Shown here: one piece after another, positions 1 through 9,700 of the stretch
Layout: each line of letters starts with the position of its first letter
How positions within the stretch are numbered: position 1 is the first letter of the stretch
Origin: Takakia lepidozioides
Taxonomy: Eukaryota; Streptophyta; Takakiopsida; Takakiales; Takakiaceae
Direction of reading: 5' to 3'
DNA: 64,000 nucleotides
Assembly: GCA_030704615.1 (NCBI GenBank)
Contig: CM060733.1
Span: forward strand, 66,032,001 to 66,096,000
The notes under the pieces: model-generated
Seen by the model: the letters and a program-made list of their open reading frames with translations, nothing else
Databases searched by the model: none
Told to the model about the DNA's origin: nothing
Position numbers and translations under genes: made by a program

Positions 1-298
1 CGGACCGCATTGACCCTCGCCCTCACCTCGCTCAAAGTGGTAATAGCCCTCCAAATACTCCATTGCGCGCAAATACTCCCGCTTGATTCTAGAAGCGTCA
101 GTGAAAACAGAGAGCCAGACAATGATGTCTCGTGATTCTGGTTTGAATATAGCATAATCGTGGCCATGATAAGGGCAGTTAGCAGGATTTCGGCGGCACG
201 GCATCCTTGAAAAAGATTAGCGGAGTATGCTCAATGACAACAGCTCCCGGATGGAGAAGGCAGCAGCGCCGTGGCTGGAAGAAGTTCAAGCAAACGCT

Positions 299-978
299 GC
301 AATTCCTCACAAACATTCCAGGGCACATTTAATTTCCCCCCTACAAGAACCTGCACGGATGAAGATTGGTTGCTCCATGAATGTAGCCGTTTCAGTTTCC
401 TTCCGTGTAGGCTCGCCCTCAAATGCCAACTTCTTGGCAGAGCTAGTCCCAGACCGAACTGACTTGGGAACCTGGACGACCGGTGACTTGGTAGCAGTAG
501 CAGCAGTCGCAAGACCTTGCACAAAGTCATCGTCGGAGTCACTCCCTTGGGGCCCGTCCTGCGCCTCCTCTGGTGCCCCGGTGGTTTTCTGTTTTTTGGG
601 GTTATTGTACTCCCATGTTTCCGTGTCCTTTTCTTTTGTCCTTTATTCTTCTCATTCAATTTCTCTTGAATACCTGCCTAAGCAAGCTATGCCGCTTTCC
701 TGGACTGGGCAAGCGCTCTCGCCTCCTTTGGACCCAACGGAGGCAGCGGAGCCCGGTTTCGTCGAGCCTCAGCATCCAGCTTCAATTGAAACTCGGATGG
801 GTCGAGCGAGCCGGGCGGAAGGTCCACATACCAAGGGCAGTCGCGCAAATGTTCCAGATGCCACTCCTTCACGATAACGTCAGTGTACATGAAGTCAGCC
901 CTAGGGTTCCTCCATGCGAGGAAGAATGGCGGCTCGAAGGATAGATGTCTTTTCTCCAAAAGGGAGAACTTGCAGTAC
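299..978 (-). pseudogene. PM1, exon F: linker exon of ParB-like/methyltransferase gene
   Basis: This is the downstream exon of PM copy 1. It starts after a conserved acceptor (CAG at 979-981) and opens with YCKFSLLEK, then EPPFFLAW and CPWYVD. The same words recur at 31530 (YMKYVLLK, EPPFFMAW, CPWYLD), so the two are homologous exons. After about 100 residues the frame shifts, and a lysine/serine-rich acidic linker (TPKK..., SSAKK) follows, also shared with the 31.9-32.1 kb copy. No catalytic motif lies in this piece. It acts as a spacer between the ParB-like half and the methyltransferase half; the latter would lie left of the window edge. Bases 1-298 hold no exon I could align. Confidence 0.6.
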
Positions 979-1024
979 CTGCATTCAAGAAACACACAGA
1001 ATGAGGTCCCGGTAACGAGGTAAA

Positions 1025-1800
1025 TTTTAGGGAATGAAAATGACTAGGCCCGGAACTGGAAATTCGGCGCCATTTTTCCAGATTGGGGCCGAAAATGGCT
1101 GTCCCAGAACTGACTGGGCCCGGAACTGGAAAAATGGCGCCGAATTTCCTGTTTCGGTGCCTGCCTCTAAAGGGACTTAGCCATTTTCGGGGCCGTTCAC
1201 TGGAAATTCGGCGCCATTTTCCCTGGTTGGGCCCGAAAATGGCTAAGTCCCAGAACTGACTGGGCCCGGAATTGGAAAAATGGTGCCGAATTTCCAGTTT
1301 CGGTGCCTGCCACCATTTTCTGGGCCCTGCACTGGATATTCAGCGCCATTTTCCCAGGTTGGGCCCGAAAATGGCTAAGTCCCAGAACTGACTGGGCCCG
1401 GAACCGGAAAAATGGCGCCGAATTTCCTGTTTCAGTGCCTGCCTCTAAAGGGACTTAGCCATTTTCGGGGCCGTTCACTGGAAATTCGGCGCCATTTTCC
1501 CTGGTTAGGCCCAAAAATGGCTAAGTCCCAGAACTGACTGGGCCCGGAACTGGAAAAATGGCGCCGAATTTTCGGATTCGGTGCCAGCCTCCCAAGGGAC
1601 CTAGCCATTTTCGGGGCCCTCAACTGGAAATTTGGCGCCATTTTTTTCCCAGGTTGGAGCCGAGAATGGGTAAGTCCCAAATCTGACTGGGCCTGCAACT
1701 GGAAAAATGGTGCCGAATTTCCGGACTGAGTGCCAGGCACCCCCTGGACAACCATCCCCCAGGGCCCGAATTCGGAAATTCGGCGCCATTTTTCCTAGGA
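1025..1800. repeat. About 146-bp satellite inside a PM1 intron
   Basis: About eleven quasi-palindromic centres (GGCGCC, sometimes GGTGCC or AGCGCC) lie at 1068, 1138, 1212, 1284, 1344, 1416, 1490, 1562, 1636, 1711 and 1784. Spacings alternate near 72 and 74 bp, so the true unit is about 146 bp made of two inverted half-units. Recurring words are GGAAATTCGG, AAAATGGCGCCGAATTT and ACTGACTGGGCCCGGAAC. It fills most of the intron between PM1 exon E (ends 1880) and exon F (starts 978). It is related in design, not in arm sequence, to the 53-bp arrays elsewhere. Confidence 0.85.
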
Positions 1801-1879
1801 CCACAACTAATGTTCATGCGCCACATAGGGCCCCTTACATCCTGGAAATGTTAGGACTAAAAAGAAAGGCACAGCGTAC

Positions 1880-2094
1880 CTGTACAGAAGGCGCATTGCC
1901 GCTTTGTCTGCGTTTGGCTGGTGAGTGAACTCGTGGCTCCGGCGGGCATGGGGTATCTCTCGAAAGAATAGGTCGGTCTTGTAGAGCAGAAAGTACCTCG
2001 TTACATAGTCACGTAGGCTCTCAGCTTCACCAGAAATCTCCAGCTTGAACTGATGTGCTTGTGTGTCAAGCTGCTCTTGCGCATTCGTCGTCAC
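1880..2094 (-). pseudogene. PM1, exon E
   Basis: This 215-bp exon has an acceptor CAG at 2095-2097 and a donor GTACGC at 1874-1879. It encodes VTTNAQEQLDTQAHQFK, then SLRDYVTRYFLLYKT and HEFTHQPNADKAAMRLLYR. The last codons join in frame to exon F (YCKFSLLEK). It is charged and probably helical, with no known domain. It is seen only in this copy, because PM2 and PM3 lost the segment to a retrotransposon and a CACTA element. A real exon is supported by matched splice sites and the clean junction with exon F. Confidence 0.55.
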
Positions 2095-2189
2095 CTGTGG
2101 AGATTCTCCATCAGACCGTTTTCCTCAAAAAATACAATAAATCCATCCGATACAAGTGTAGACGCCCCAAATGAAGCGTGGGAAAGTAC

Positions 2190-2541
2190 CTGAAACCACC
2201 ATGTCATGCGGTTCATCCACATGTCAAATGTGGGGTCGGATAGTTTGTCGGGTTTGGGGAAGCTTCACATGTCCCTTGTACTTTGGGAACCATTCCAGAT
2301 TTGGAGCCACCGGGTCTGTCCAACCACCCAGCATATTAGTAAGCGCCAAACACCACAAAAACGAATTGCTGCCACGACAATTTGGTTAGGAATGTATAAC
2401 CTTTTCTGTTGCATCCACACATGATGTGGCTAGACGATGCAGCTTCTCCAATGTCATTGTGGGCTTCAGAGCGCGGGAGTAGTGCTTCCCCACCTCCACC
2501 AGAAAATCGGCACCAAGGGTGGGATCAGCTATGGCCACGTA
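2190..2541 (-). pseudogene. PM1, end of exon C and exon D
   Basis: The stretch 2437-2541 matches the end of PM3 exon C (VAVADPTLGADF..., LEKLHRLATSCVDATEKV). After an intron, 2190-2345 matches PM3 exon D (QTRWLQIWNGSQSTRDM, then SDPTFDMWMNRMTWWF) and ends at a donor GTACTT (2184-2189). Exon D carries one in-frame stop. The LTR of retrotransposon G1 abuts at 2542 and has removed exon B and the first half of exon C. No domain is recognised. PM copies at 37.1 and 41.3 kb confirm that this is coding sequence. Confidence 0.6.
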
Positions 2542-3268
2542 TGTCGCGCACCTCACTTCGGTAAGCTCCCCTTCAAGTCATAGTTACTCACTTTGATGCG
2601 CGTGCCTGACTCCCAACCTGGCCGCCCGGGCCAACTTGGAGCTTCGGCTGCTCACCGGGACATAACGGTCCCCCTTCGCTTCCCTCTAAACCCTCCACCT
2701 ATTTGGGACTAGGAGAATTCCCTTTGGTAGTTGGCAGTCCGGAATAGCTCCCCTCTCTTTGGTCGCTTTCCGGCTCGTTCGCTCACTCACTAGTTTTTGG
2801 TCACCAACGGGCTTGCACCGTTCTCGGGGTTACTACTCCCTATATATACTTCTGTAGCTGTCCGCGGGGGTTTCATAACCAGCCATGCCATTTTATGGCG
2901 AACCACCACGAAAACCCTCGACTCCCGGTGATGAGTCGCGGTGAGTCTTGGCCCACTCATCACGGCCCCTATGGACCGTGATGAGTCCCAAGACTCCCCA
3001 CGACTCCCACCACGAGGTCTCCGCCCCCATGGTGAGTCCTATGCCACCCCCACTAAGTCCCGCTAAGCTACCACCACCCCTTGTGGAGCCACCCCCACCG
3101 CAACCCGGTGTGCGGGGCTCCACCTAGTGAGCGCCTCCGCCTCCTTGAGTGCCTTGGGCACTCAAGGGTGCTTCAGCCCCCCATACCTATCGCTGCCGAT
3201 GCCCCCACTACAGGGGCAGCCCCTCATGTGTCCCGACCCCCTGCCCTCAAGGCAAAGGGCCGCGACAC
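2542..3268 (-). repeat. 3' LTR of G1
   Basis: This 727-bp LTR reads on the minus strand from TGTCGCGGCCC (3268) to GGTGCGCGACA (2542), with TG...CA ends. It is near-identical to 27006-27729. A TATATATAGGGAG promoter core lies near 2850-2862 on the minus strand. A short purine-rich run (GGTAGGGGTG) just upstream of the LTR is a plausible polypurine tract. The target duplication cannot be tested because the other end of the element is gone. Confidence 0.85.
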
Positions 3269-4160
3269 ACACCCCTACCAACAGGGAGTCGATGTCCTCA
3301 TCGACTTGTCCATTTTGTAGAAACGAACATCCAAGGTGTGGCGTCCCACATCAAGGAGTTTGTTTCCGCACCATGGCGTCCCATGGCAAAGAACCAAACC
3401 CCACACTTGACTCTACTCTCCACTAGCTAGTTCGGCCGACTTCCTCCAAGTCCCGGCCAAGGGTGGAGCCTCTCCAGCTCCTCCCAGTGCACTCTTCTTG
3501 GCCTACTTCAAGGCCAAGGAACGATCCTCCCCGAGGATCGAATCGCCTTACTGCAACACATTGCTTGCGATCGCTCATGATGCCGCTTTTGGCATCACCT
3601 TGAGCAAGGGTTCCCTGGAACCCTCTTTGACTAGGACGATAACCTTGAACCAACCGTGCGCCCCAATCACTACAATTGGGTCCGCCTTGGAATGCTGGCC
3701 TGAGGTACGGGAACACGCCGAAGCCGCACTACGACTTCGTCCCGAGGCTACACGATTATAGTACGTGAACGGAAGCACGTAGCTTCCGCGTTAGCCCGCA
3801 CTACAAGGCAACCCCCTCGGTAGCGCAGTTATAGTACGCGCACGCGCCAGGTGCGCACTAGCACGTGAAATCCCAAAGAAGTCGCAAGTTTCCTTGCCCC
3901 TTGGATGGGGGTCACCCGATTTCGGCACTACGCAAACACACGATTAACCCAATTTACCTCTCCCACTTTTATAAGCTAGCGTGCATTCTACACACTAGCC
4001 AACCATACCATGCATCACCATTCCAAACAAAATAGGACGCACAACATTTGGAACCCATTTCCTTTATAACAAATTTTTGTACAATACAAGTTTTTGTAAT
4101 CGGATTCCTGAGCTAGCTAAGCCGGGCTAAGCATGCATTTCCTCCCCCACGCTCCAAGGT
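3269..4160 (-). other. G1 3' untranslated stretch, no gene
   Basis: This lies between the end of the G1 chromodomain and the 3' LTR. It has no supported coding sequence; the short frames here share nothing with the element proteins. It is typical long 3' leader sequence of a chromovirus. Confidence 0.6.
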
Positions 4161-5865
4161 TGATGTCCCCATCAACGTTTCTTCCGCTTTTGAGGTCGCC
4201 CTTCGAAAGCTGCAACCGCCTCGGATGCGTTTCCCATTTCTGAGGCACGCACCCAAGATGCCTCCACATGATGATAGCCCTTCCATTTGACGAGATACTC
4301 CGTTTCTCAGTTCTTGAACCTCCTCGACTTAAGTATTGCCTCCACCTCGTACTCAGGTTCATTTTCATGATCCAACAGCATAGGTGGCGGACGCAACACT
4401 TGATGCCGATTCGGACGCGCTTCATCTTTGAAGTAAGGCTTCAAAAGGGAGACATGGAATACTGGGTGCACCTTGCTGTTTGCCGGCAGCTCCAATTCAT
4501 ACACATCCTCATTCATAACCTTCCGAATGCGAAAGGGTCCCGCATATGGAGGTACGAACTTCGGACTCACTTCCGGAGGTAGTCAGAAATTCTTGATGTT
4601 CAACCAGACCTCTGTGCTTGCCTCAAACTTCACTTCCCTCCGCTTCCGATTCGCCTGCCTTTCATACCGTTTCCTGGCTTTGGCAATGTTGTACTTTGCG
4701 AGCTTCAACAAACGCTCGCGTTCTTCCAGTACCGCCGCTACTGCCGGTTCCTCAACGTCCTGGGCGGCCCAACTTGTCGGCACCAGAGGTGCTTTTCCAT
4801 AGACCAATACGAAAGGGGAAACTCCCGTTGCTGTGTTATTATAACTGAACTCTGCCGCGTCTAAGTGTTCCACCCAGTCTGTTTGGTCTGCCGACACGTA
4901 ATTCCGCAAGATCTGCTTCACTACGGAATTCACCCTTTCTGTTTGGCCGTCGGTCGTAGGTCGGAAGGCGGTGCTCATATTCAGCCTTGTCCCCATCTTC
5001 TTCCAAAGTGTCCTCCAAAATTTACTCGTAAACTTTGGATCGCGATCCGAGACAATATCCTTCGGGACTCCATGATGCTTTAAGACGTGGGCGAAGTAAA
5101 GTCGCCCTGTCTCCTGCGCCGTTGCCGTCTCCTTGGTGGGGATGAAATGGCCCATTTTACTGAACCTATCCACCACCACCATGATTGCATCGAATCCTTT
5201 TGACAGCGGCATAGCAGTCATGAAATCCATCGAGACGCTTTCCCAAGTCCCCTCTGGAATCGGCAAGGGTTGTAATAGCCCCGCTTGCTTTTTGTACTCG
5301 CTCCGGTTTTGTTGGCATGTGGTGCATGTCTTGACATACTCCTCTGCCTCCTCCCTGAGTTTGGGCCAGAAATACTCTTTCTTCAAGAGTGCTGCAGTGC
5401 GCTTGGCTCCGCCGTGGCCGCAAGCGGGCTATCATGGCATTCTCTCAAGAGGCTATCTCTGATCCCTCCCTTTGGCACGTAGAGACGTTCTTGCTTATAC
5501 CGGAGCAGTCAATTTTGCAAGTGGAACTGCGATTTAACCCCCATCCTCAAGTCCTGCATCACGGACTTTGCCAGCTCATCCTTCCGGCAAGCCTTTCGGA
5601 TCTTCCTTTGGAGCGCCGTCTCGCCCTTGTACACCAACAAGAGCTGCTGCTTTCTACTTAAAGCATCGGCCACCACGTTGTCTCGTCCCGGTTTGTACTA
5701 GATATCTACGTCGAACACCGCCAAAGTATCTTGCCACCTAAGTTGTTTTGGGGACAACTTGGGCTGCGTGGCAAAATACTTCACCATGACATTGTCCGTG
5801 AACACCTTCACTGGGTTGGAACCAACATAGTGGCGCCAAAGCTCAAGGCAATGCACCACCGCCTT
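4160..5865 (-). pseudogene. G1 pol 3' part: RNase H, integrase and chromodomain
   Basis: In order on the minus strand are the RNase H end (VVHCLELWRHY, VFTDN, PKQLRWQDTLAVFDVDI), the integrase zinc-binding region (EYFWPKLREE, CTTCQQNRSEY), the integrase core (MDFMTAMPLS, IVSDRDPKFTS, DGQTERVNSVVKQ: the D, D, E residues), the GPF/Y-type tail (YAGPFRIRKV, HPVFHVSLLKPY), and a chromodomain (EYEVEAILKSR, then YLVKWKGY and ASWV). The core is one open frame from 5386 to 4583. Stops occur after WLNIKNF (about 4580) and inside the chromodomain (about 4307), so it is dead. The chromodomain places it among chromoviruses, whose chromodomains are known to target integration to chromatin marks. Confidence 0.9.
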
Positions 5866-5870
5866 AAACC

Positions 5871-5890
5871 GAAATGCGGCACCGCATTTC
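5871..5890. repeat. Single palindrome in PM1 intron at the G1 breakpoint
   Basis: This is a perfect 20-bp copy of the array palindrome (GAAATGCGGC and its inverse), in the intron after PM1 exon A. PM4 has a decayed version at the same intron position (near 40880-40896), so it predates G1. The truncated G1 end lies within about 5 bp of it. Confidence 0.85.
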
Positions 5891-5921
5891 GAACGTGCAT
5901 GGGAGGGTATGAGTATCTTAC

Positions 5922-7147
5922 GAGTTGAGGTCCGCCATGGCATTCTTGAGCAGGGAGGAGTCTGCCGCCTTCACCTTGAGGATGACACACTCCACCATGT
6001 AATGCCAGCCAATGTGCTAGGCATGGTTCTGCTTGATGTACTCCCACCAGGCGAGAAGTCGGTGATTCCCGTCCCACACAAAGAACATTTTACCTGACAT
6101 ATGGCCGAAGTCGGGATCACCCTTCAGTGTTGCCTCGAATTCGTTGTTGCGAGTGTGCCAGTGGGTATCCCATGTTGACAATTCCTCCGCAGTGGGTCCA
6201 CGAGATTCGCCGTCCTCATTCTCAAGGGAAACGTAGAAGGCTGGCGAACCTAGACGGTACCCTTCTCGAAATGCGAACTTGAGCTTATCCACATCTCCGG
6301 GAAGTGCCTGCCTGACGATGGGAAGGGAGACCATGCGACAGAGTGGGATTCGAAGAGTCCGCTGGAATACCCTGCTACCCAGAACTCTGCCAATGCTACT
6401 ATGTGTCTCCTCCAACATTGTATCCGCTGCACTTTGGAATTCCTCCGGAGACATTTCTGCTGGTGGCGGCAGGGGCTGAGCAGCTTGAGCATCCCCAACT
6501 GGAGCTGCACTCTGGGGAATCTTTGCAGACAATTGTGCAATTGCAGAGGCCTCCTCCGGGCCTTCAGTGGTCAGGTCTTCCTCAACTGTGGTCAGGTCTT
6601 GCTGAGAACGTTGAGAGGCAGCACCCTCCTCCGGTACCAGATCTCCGGTTGATCCCATTGGCTTCGCTGCAGCAGGTTGGAAATCAAGCAAGAACTGGGC
6701 TTCAGCTCGTGGAATCGGTTTTGGAGACTGCTCCGCCCTCCCCCTGATTGCCTTGTGCTTCCTCATTCTTGCAGGTGAAGGTGTCTGCTGCAATTGAATC
6801 TGCTTCATTCGCCTGGGTGGGGGGGAAACGGCCTGGTCCGGTTCAGAAACAAGTTGAAGGACGGGCTGCTTCTTCTTCGTCTTTGCTGGAGAAGGGCTAG
6901 ACCCCTGCTGGCGATTCTCCATGACCTTTGAAGGCGAGTCGCTCTCTGGGGCTTTGAACTGCAAGGACTTGCCCTTGGAAGCCGCGTCCTTGAAACGCAC
7001 AGGGCTAGGACCGGCAGGAAGACCCGTGCTCGCGGATCGGCTGGGTGTGCGTGCTGCAGCTAGCTCCACGGACTCTGCCTGCGGCTCTTCGGATTCCTGC
7101 GATCCCTCCAGCACATCCACCTTTCCGGTTAGGCATGCAAACATCTT
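5922..7147 (-). pseudogene. PM1, exon A: basic/acidic linker plus ParB/Srx-like domain
   Basis: The exon opens after an acceptor CAG (7148-7150) with KMFACLTGKVDV. About 220 low-complexity residues follow, rich in K, P, S, E and Q. Then comes a folded part: LPIVRQALPGDVDKLKFAF, LGSPAFYVSLENEDG, MFFVWDGNHRLLAWWEYI and YMVECVILKV. A short beta strand before, a DG(N)HR-A box and a strand after is the ParB/sulfiredoxin layout. In ParB-family proteins this box handles nucleotide or DNA. One TAG stop sits at about 6017; otherwise the frame runs from 7144. The donor GTAAGA (5916-5921) is shared by all copies. The fold call rests on motif reading only. Confidence 0.65.
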
Positions 7148-7252
7148 CTGCAGTCAAGTCTCCTAGCATACAGTCTAAGAATTGCAGAAGAAAAATGAGG
7201 CGGGTTTCGGTGCTCGATCAGCTGGCGAATCCCGATAGCACGGAGCTCTCAC

Positions 7253-7423
7253 TGGTGGCTGGGTTGCCTGCATGGCCTGATGCTGCGAGATGGCAATCTC
7301 CTCCTGTAGACGCATCTGCTTCCTCCCCTTCGGCATTGGCCTACGTCCGAGGTACAATTTTCAGAGCTTGCGACGATGTCTCTTCTCTGGTGCACGCACT
7401 CCCTCCTTCTCAGGTTCGAGCAT
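7253..7423 (-). pseudogene. PM1, exon 0: basic N-terminal exon
   Basis: This is a short first coding exon with ATG at 7423 (MLEPEKEGVRAPEKRHRRKL) and donor GTGAGA at 7247-7252, joined by a 105-bp intron to exon A. The RHRRKL and RRPMPKGRKQMR runs are basic, like a nuclear-localisation or DNA-contact tail. The same exon is recognisable at 25180, 39268 and 46908. Here a TGA follows RRKL; the other copies have their own lesions (ATG to ATA, or one- to two-base deletions). Confidence 0.5.
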
Positions 7424-7742
7424 AAAAAGAACAGAGACAGGGAAAAGGGGCGAAGAGTGCAGATGGAAAGGGCGCGAGAGGGGTGACTGAGGAGACACGA
7501 CAAAAGTAGATGAAACGGCGGTGATGCAGCACTTAGGTTCAGAGGGTTGGAGGAAAGTGTCTCCTCCTGGACTTTGCGTCATTACAAAATTCAAATCGTT
7601 CAGGATACGCCTGCCGTCCGAAAAACAAACATCATTATCCAACGGTCAGGCCGCGCCGCCTCATGCCACTTCAGTCAGATAGAGTGCTGACACGTACCGC
7701 AATTCCGATGCTCCACGTGTTCAAATTTGGAGTTGGAGTGAA

Positions 7743-9490
7743 AATGCGAATGCGGCGCCTCATTTCCGTTAAGTACCATCACGAAGCTACACATCCGTGC
7801 TTGTTGGAAGAAAATGCGGCACCGCATTTCCGTTCCACCTTCATATACCTTAGTTGTTGAACGGAAATACGGTGCCGCATTTCCGTCCCACAGCTCAATG
7901 TATGAGATACAAAAGGGAAATGCGGCGCCGCATTTCCGTTCAGGAATGTTGAAACGTGCGATTCGGACGGAAATGCGGCACAACAATTCAGTTCCCGTGG
8001 TTCATGATTTTCAATCTGAAAGGAAATGCGGTACCGCATTTCCGTTCTGTACAGTATTAAGGTCTGACCCTGGCCGAAATGCGGTGCCGCATTTTCGTTC
8101 CAAAGCTCTATGCCTCACATACAAAAAGGAAATGCAGCGCCGCATTTCCGTTTCGGAATGTCGGAAGGTGCGACTCCGACGGAATTGCTGTACCGCATTT
8201 CAGTTCCGATGTTTCACGATTTTTCATAAGAACGGAAATGCGGTACCGCATTTCCGTTCTGGAGAGTATGAAGGTCTCACCCGGGCGGAAATGCGGTGCC
8301 GCATTTCCGTTCTAGCTTGTGAGGGAGGTGCGACTCGGATGGAAATGCGCTGCCGCATTTCAGTTCCGATGGTTCACGATTTACAGTCAGAACGGAAATG
8401 CGGTACCGCATTTCCGTTCTGGAGAGTATGAAGGTCTCACCCTGGCGGAAATGCGGTGCCGCATTTCCGTTCTAGCTTGTGGGGGAGGTGCGACTCGGAT
8501 GGAAATGCACTGCCGCATTTCAGTTCCGATGGTTCACGATTTACAGTCAGAACGGAAATGCGGTACCGCATTTCCGTTCTGGATAGTATGAATGTCTAAA
8601 GCGGTCGGAATTGCGCTGTCTCAAGCGATCGGAATTGCACTGAGCTCCATGCATCAGATACAAATCGGAAATGCGGCTCCGCATTTCCGTTCTGGAATGT
8701 CGGAAAGTGCCACTCGGACGGAAATGCGGTGCCGCATTTCTGTTCCCGTTGTTCATAATTCTCAATCAGAACGGAAATGTGGTACCGCATTTCCGTTCCA
8801 CCTTCACATACCGTGCTTGCTGGATGGAAATGCGTTACCGCATTTCCGTTCTGGAGAGTATTAAGGTCTCACCCGGGCGGAAATGCGGTGCCGCATTTCT
8901 GTTCCCTTTGTTCATGATTCTCAATCAGAACGGAAATGCGGTACCGCATTTCCGTTCCACCTTCACATACCGTGCTTGCTGGATGGAAATGCGTTACTGC
9001 ATTTCCGTTCTGGAGAGTGTTAAGGTCTCACCCGGGCGGAAATGCGGTGCCGCATTTCCGTTCTGGAATGTCGAAAAGTGCGACTCGGACGAAAATGCGG
9101 TGCCGCATTTCTGTTCCTTTTGTTCTTGATTCTCAATCAGAACGGAAATGCTGGTACCGCATTTCCGTTCCACCTTCACATACCATGTTTGCTGGATGGA
9201 AATGCGTTACCGCATTTCCGTTCTGGTGAGTGTTAAGGTCTCACCGGGCGGTAATGCGGTTGCCGCATTTCCGTTCTGGAATGTCGGAAAGTGCGACTGG
9301 GACGGAAATGCGGTGCCGCATTTCTGTTCCCTTTGTTCATGATTCTCAATCAGAACGGAAATGCGGTACCGCATTTCCGTTCCACCTTCATATACCGTGC
9401 TTGCTGGATGGAAATGCGTTACCGCATTTCCGTTCTTGAGAGTGTAAAGGTTTCCCCCGGACGGAAACTCGGTGCTGCATTTCCGTCGCT
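7743..9490. repeat. 53-bp palindromic array 1 (about 33 units)
   Basis: Each unit has GGAAATGCGG, a two-base centre, and the inverse complement of those ten bases, usually extended by AC and GT to 26-28 bp. About 25 bp of spacer follows. Palindrome centres fall at 7873, 7926, 7980, 8032, 8085, 8138, 8191, 8244, 8297, 8351, 8404, 8457, 8511 and 8564, and so on: 53-54 bp apart with little drift. Three spacer types recur in fixed order, giving a 160-bp higher-order unit (8244, 8404, 8564). It lies between PM1 exon 0 and MULE copy A, which read away from it on either side. Long frames through it are artefacts of the repeat. Confidence 0.95.
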
Positions 9491-9700
9491 CTGGGTCATG
9501 ACCAAGATGCAATACGAAAATATATTTGCGCGTATCGTGCAGCGCAATCAAGAACCACTGACGAAATCTGAAACCTCATTTCCGCATGCTGAACCTGAAG
9601 GGTTGCATTGTTCCGAAACAACATGCGGCCAGTCTTGATGAGCACAACTAGGTTGTCTGACCGTTTTAACTAACAGTCCTGGCACTTGTCAGTGCGAACG

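Larger units (their letters stand above)
2542..5866 (-). mobile_element. G1: 5'-truncated chromovirus (Ty3/gypsy) retrotransposon in PM1
   Basis: G1 runs on the minus strand: RNase H end, integrase, chromodomain, 3' untranslated stretch, then one LTR. Its LTR matches that of G2 (27.0 kb). Its 5' end stops at 5866, beside a palindrome at 5871-5890 in a PM1 intron, so LTR, gag, protease and most reverse transcriptase are missing. Its 3' LTR ends in PM1 exon C. Since both sides are PM1 sequence, G1 replaced exon B and half of exon C rather than simply inserting. Confidence 0.88.

Noticed and set aside
7743-9490. CRISPR-like array (short repeats with spacers)
   Set aside because: Spacers are not unique but recur in a few types, the repeat is a full palindrome with variable centre, no cas genes exist, and the context is eukaryotic.
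7814-9638. Long frames through the palindromic arrays rich in GNAVPHFRS- and MRCRISV-like words
   Set aside because: They exist because 53- and 54-bp palindromic units stay open in several frames on both strands; there is no start context or homology.
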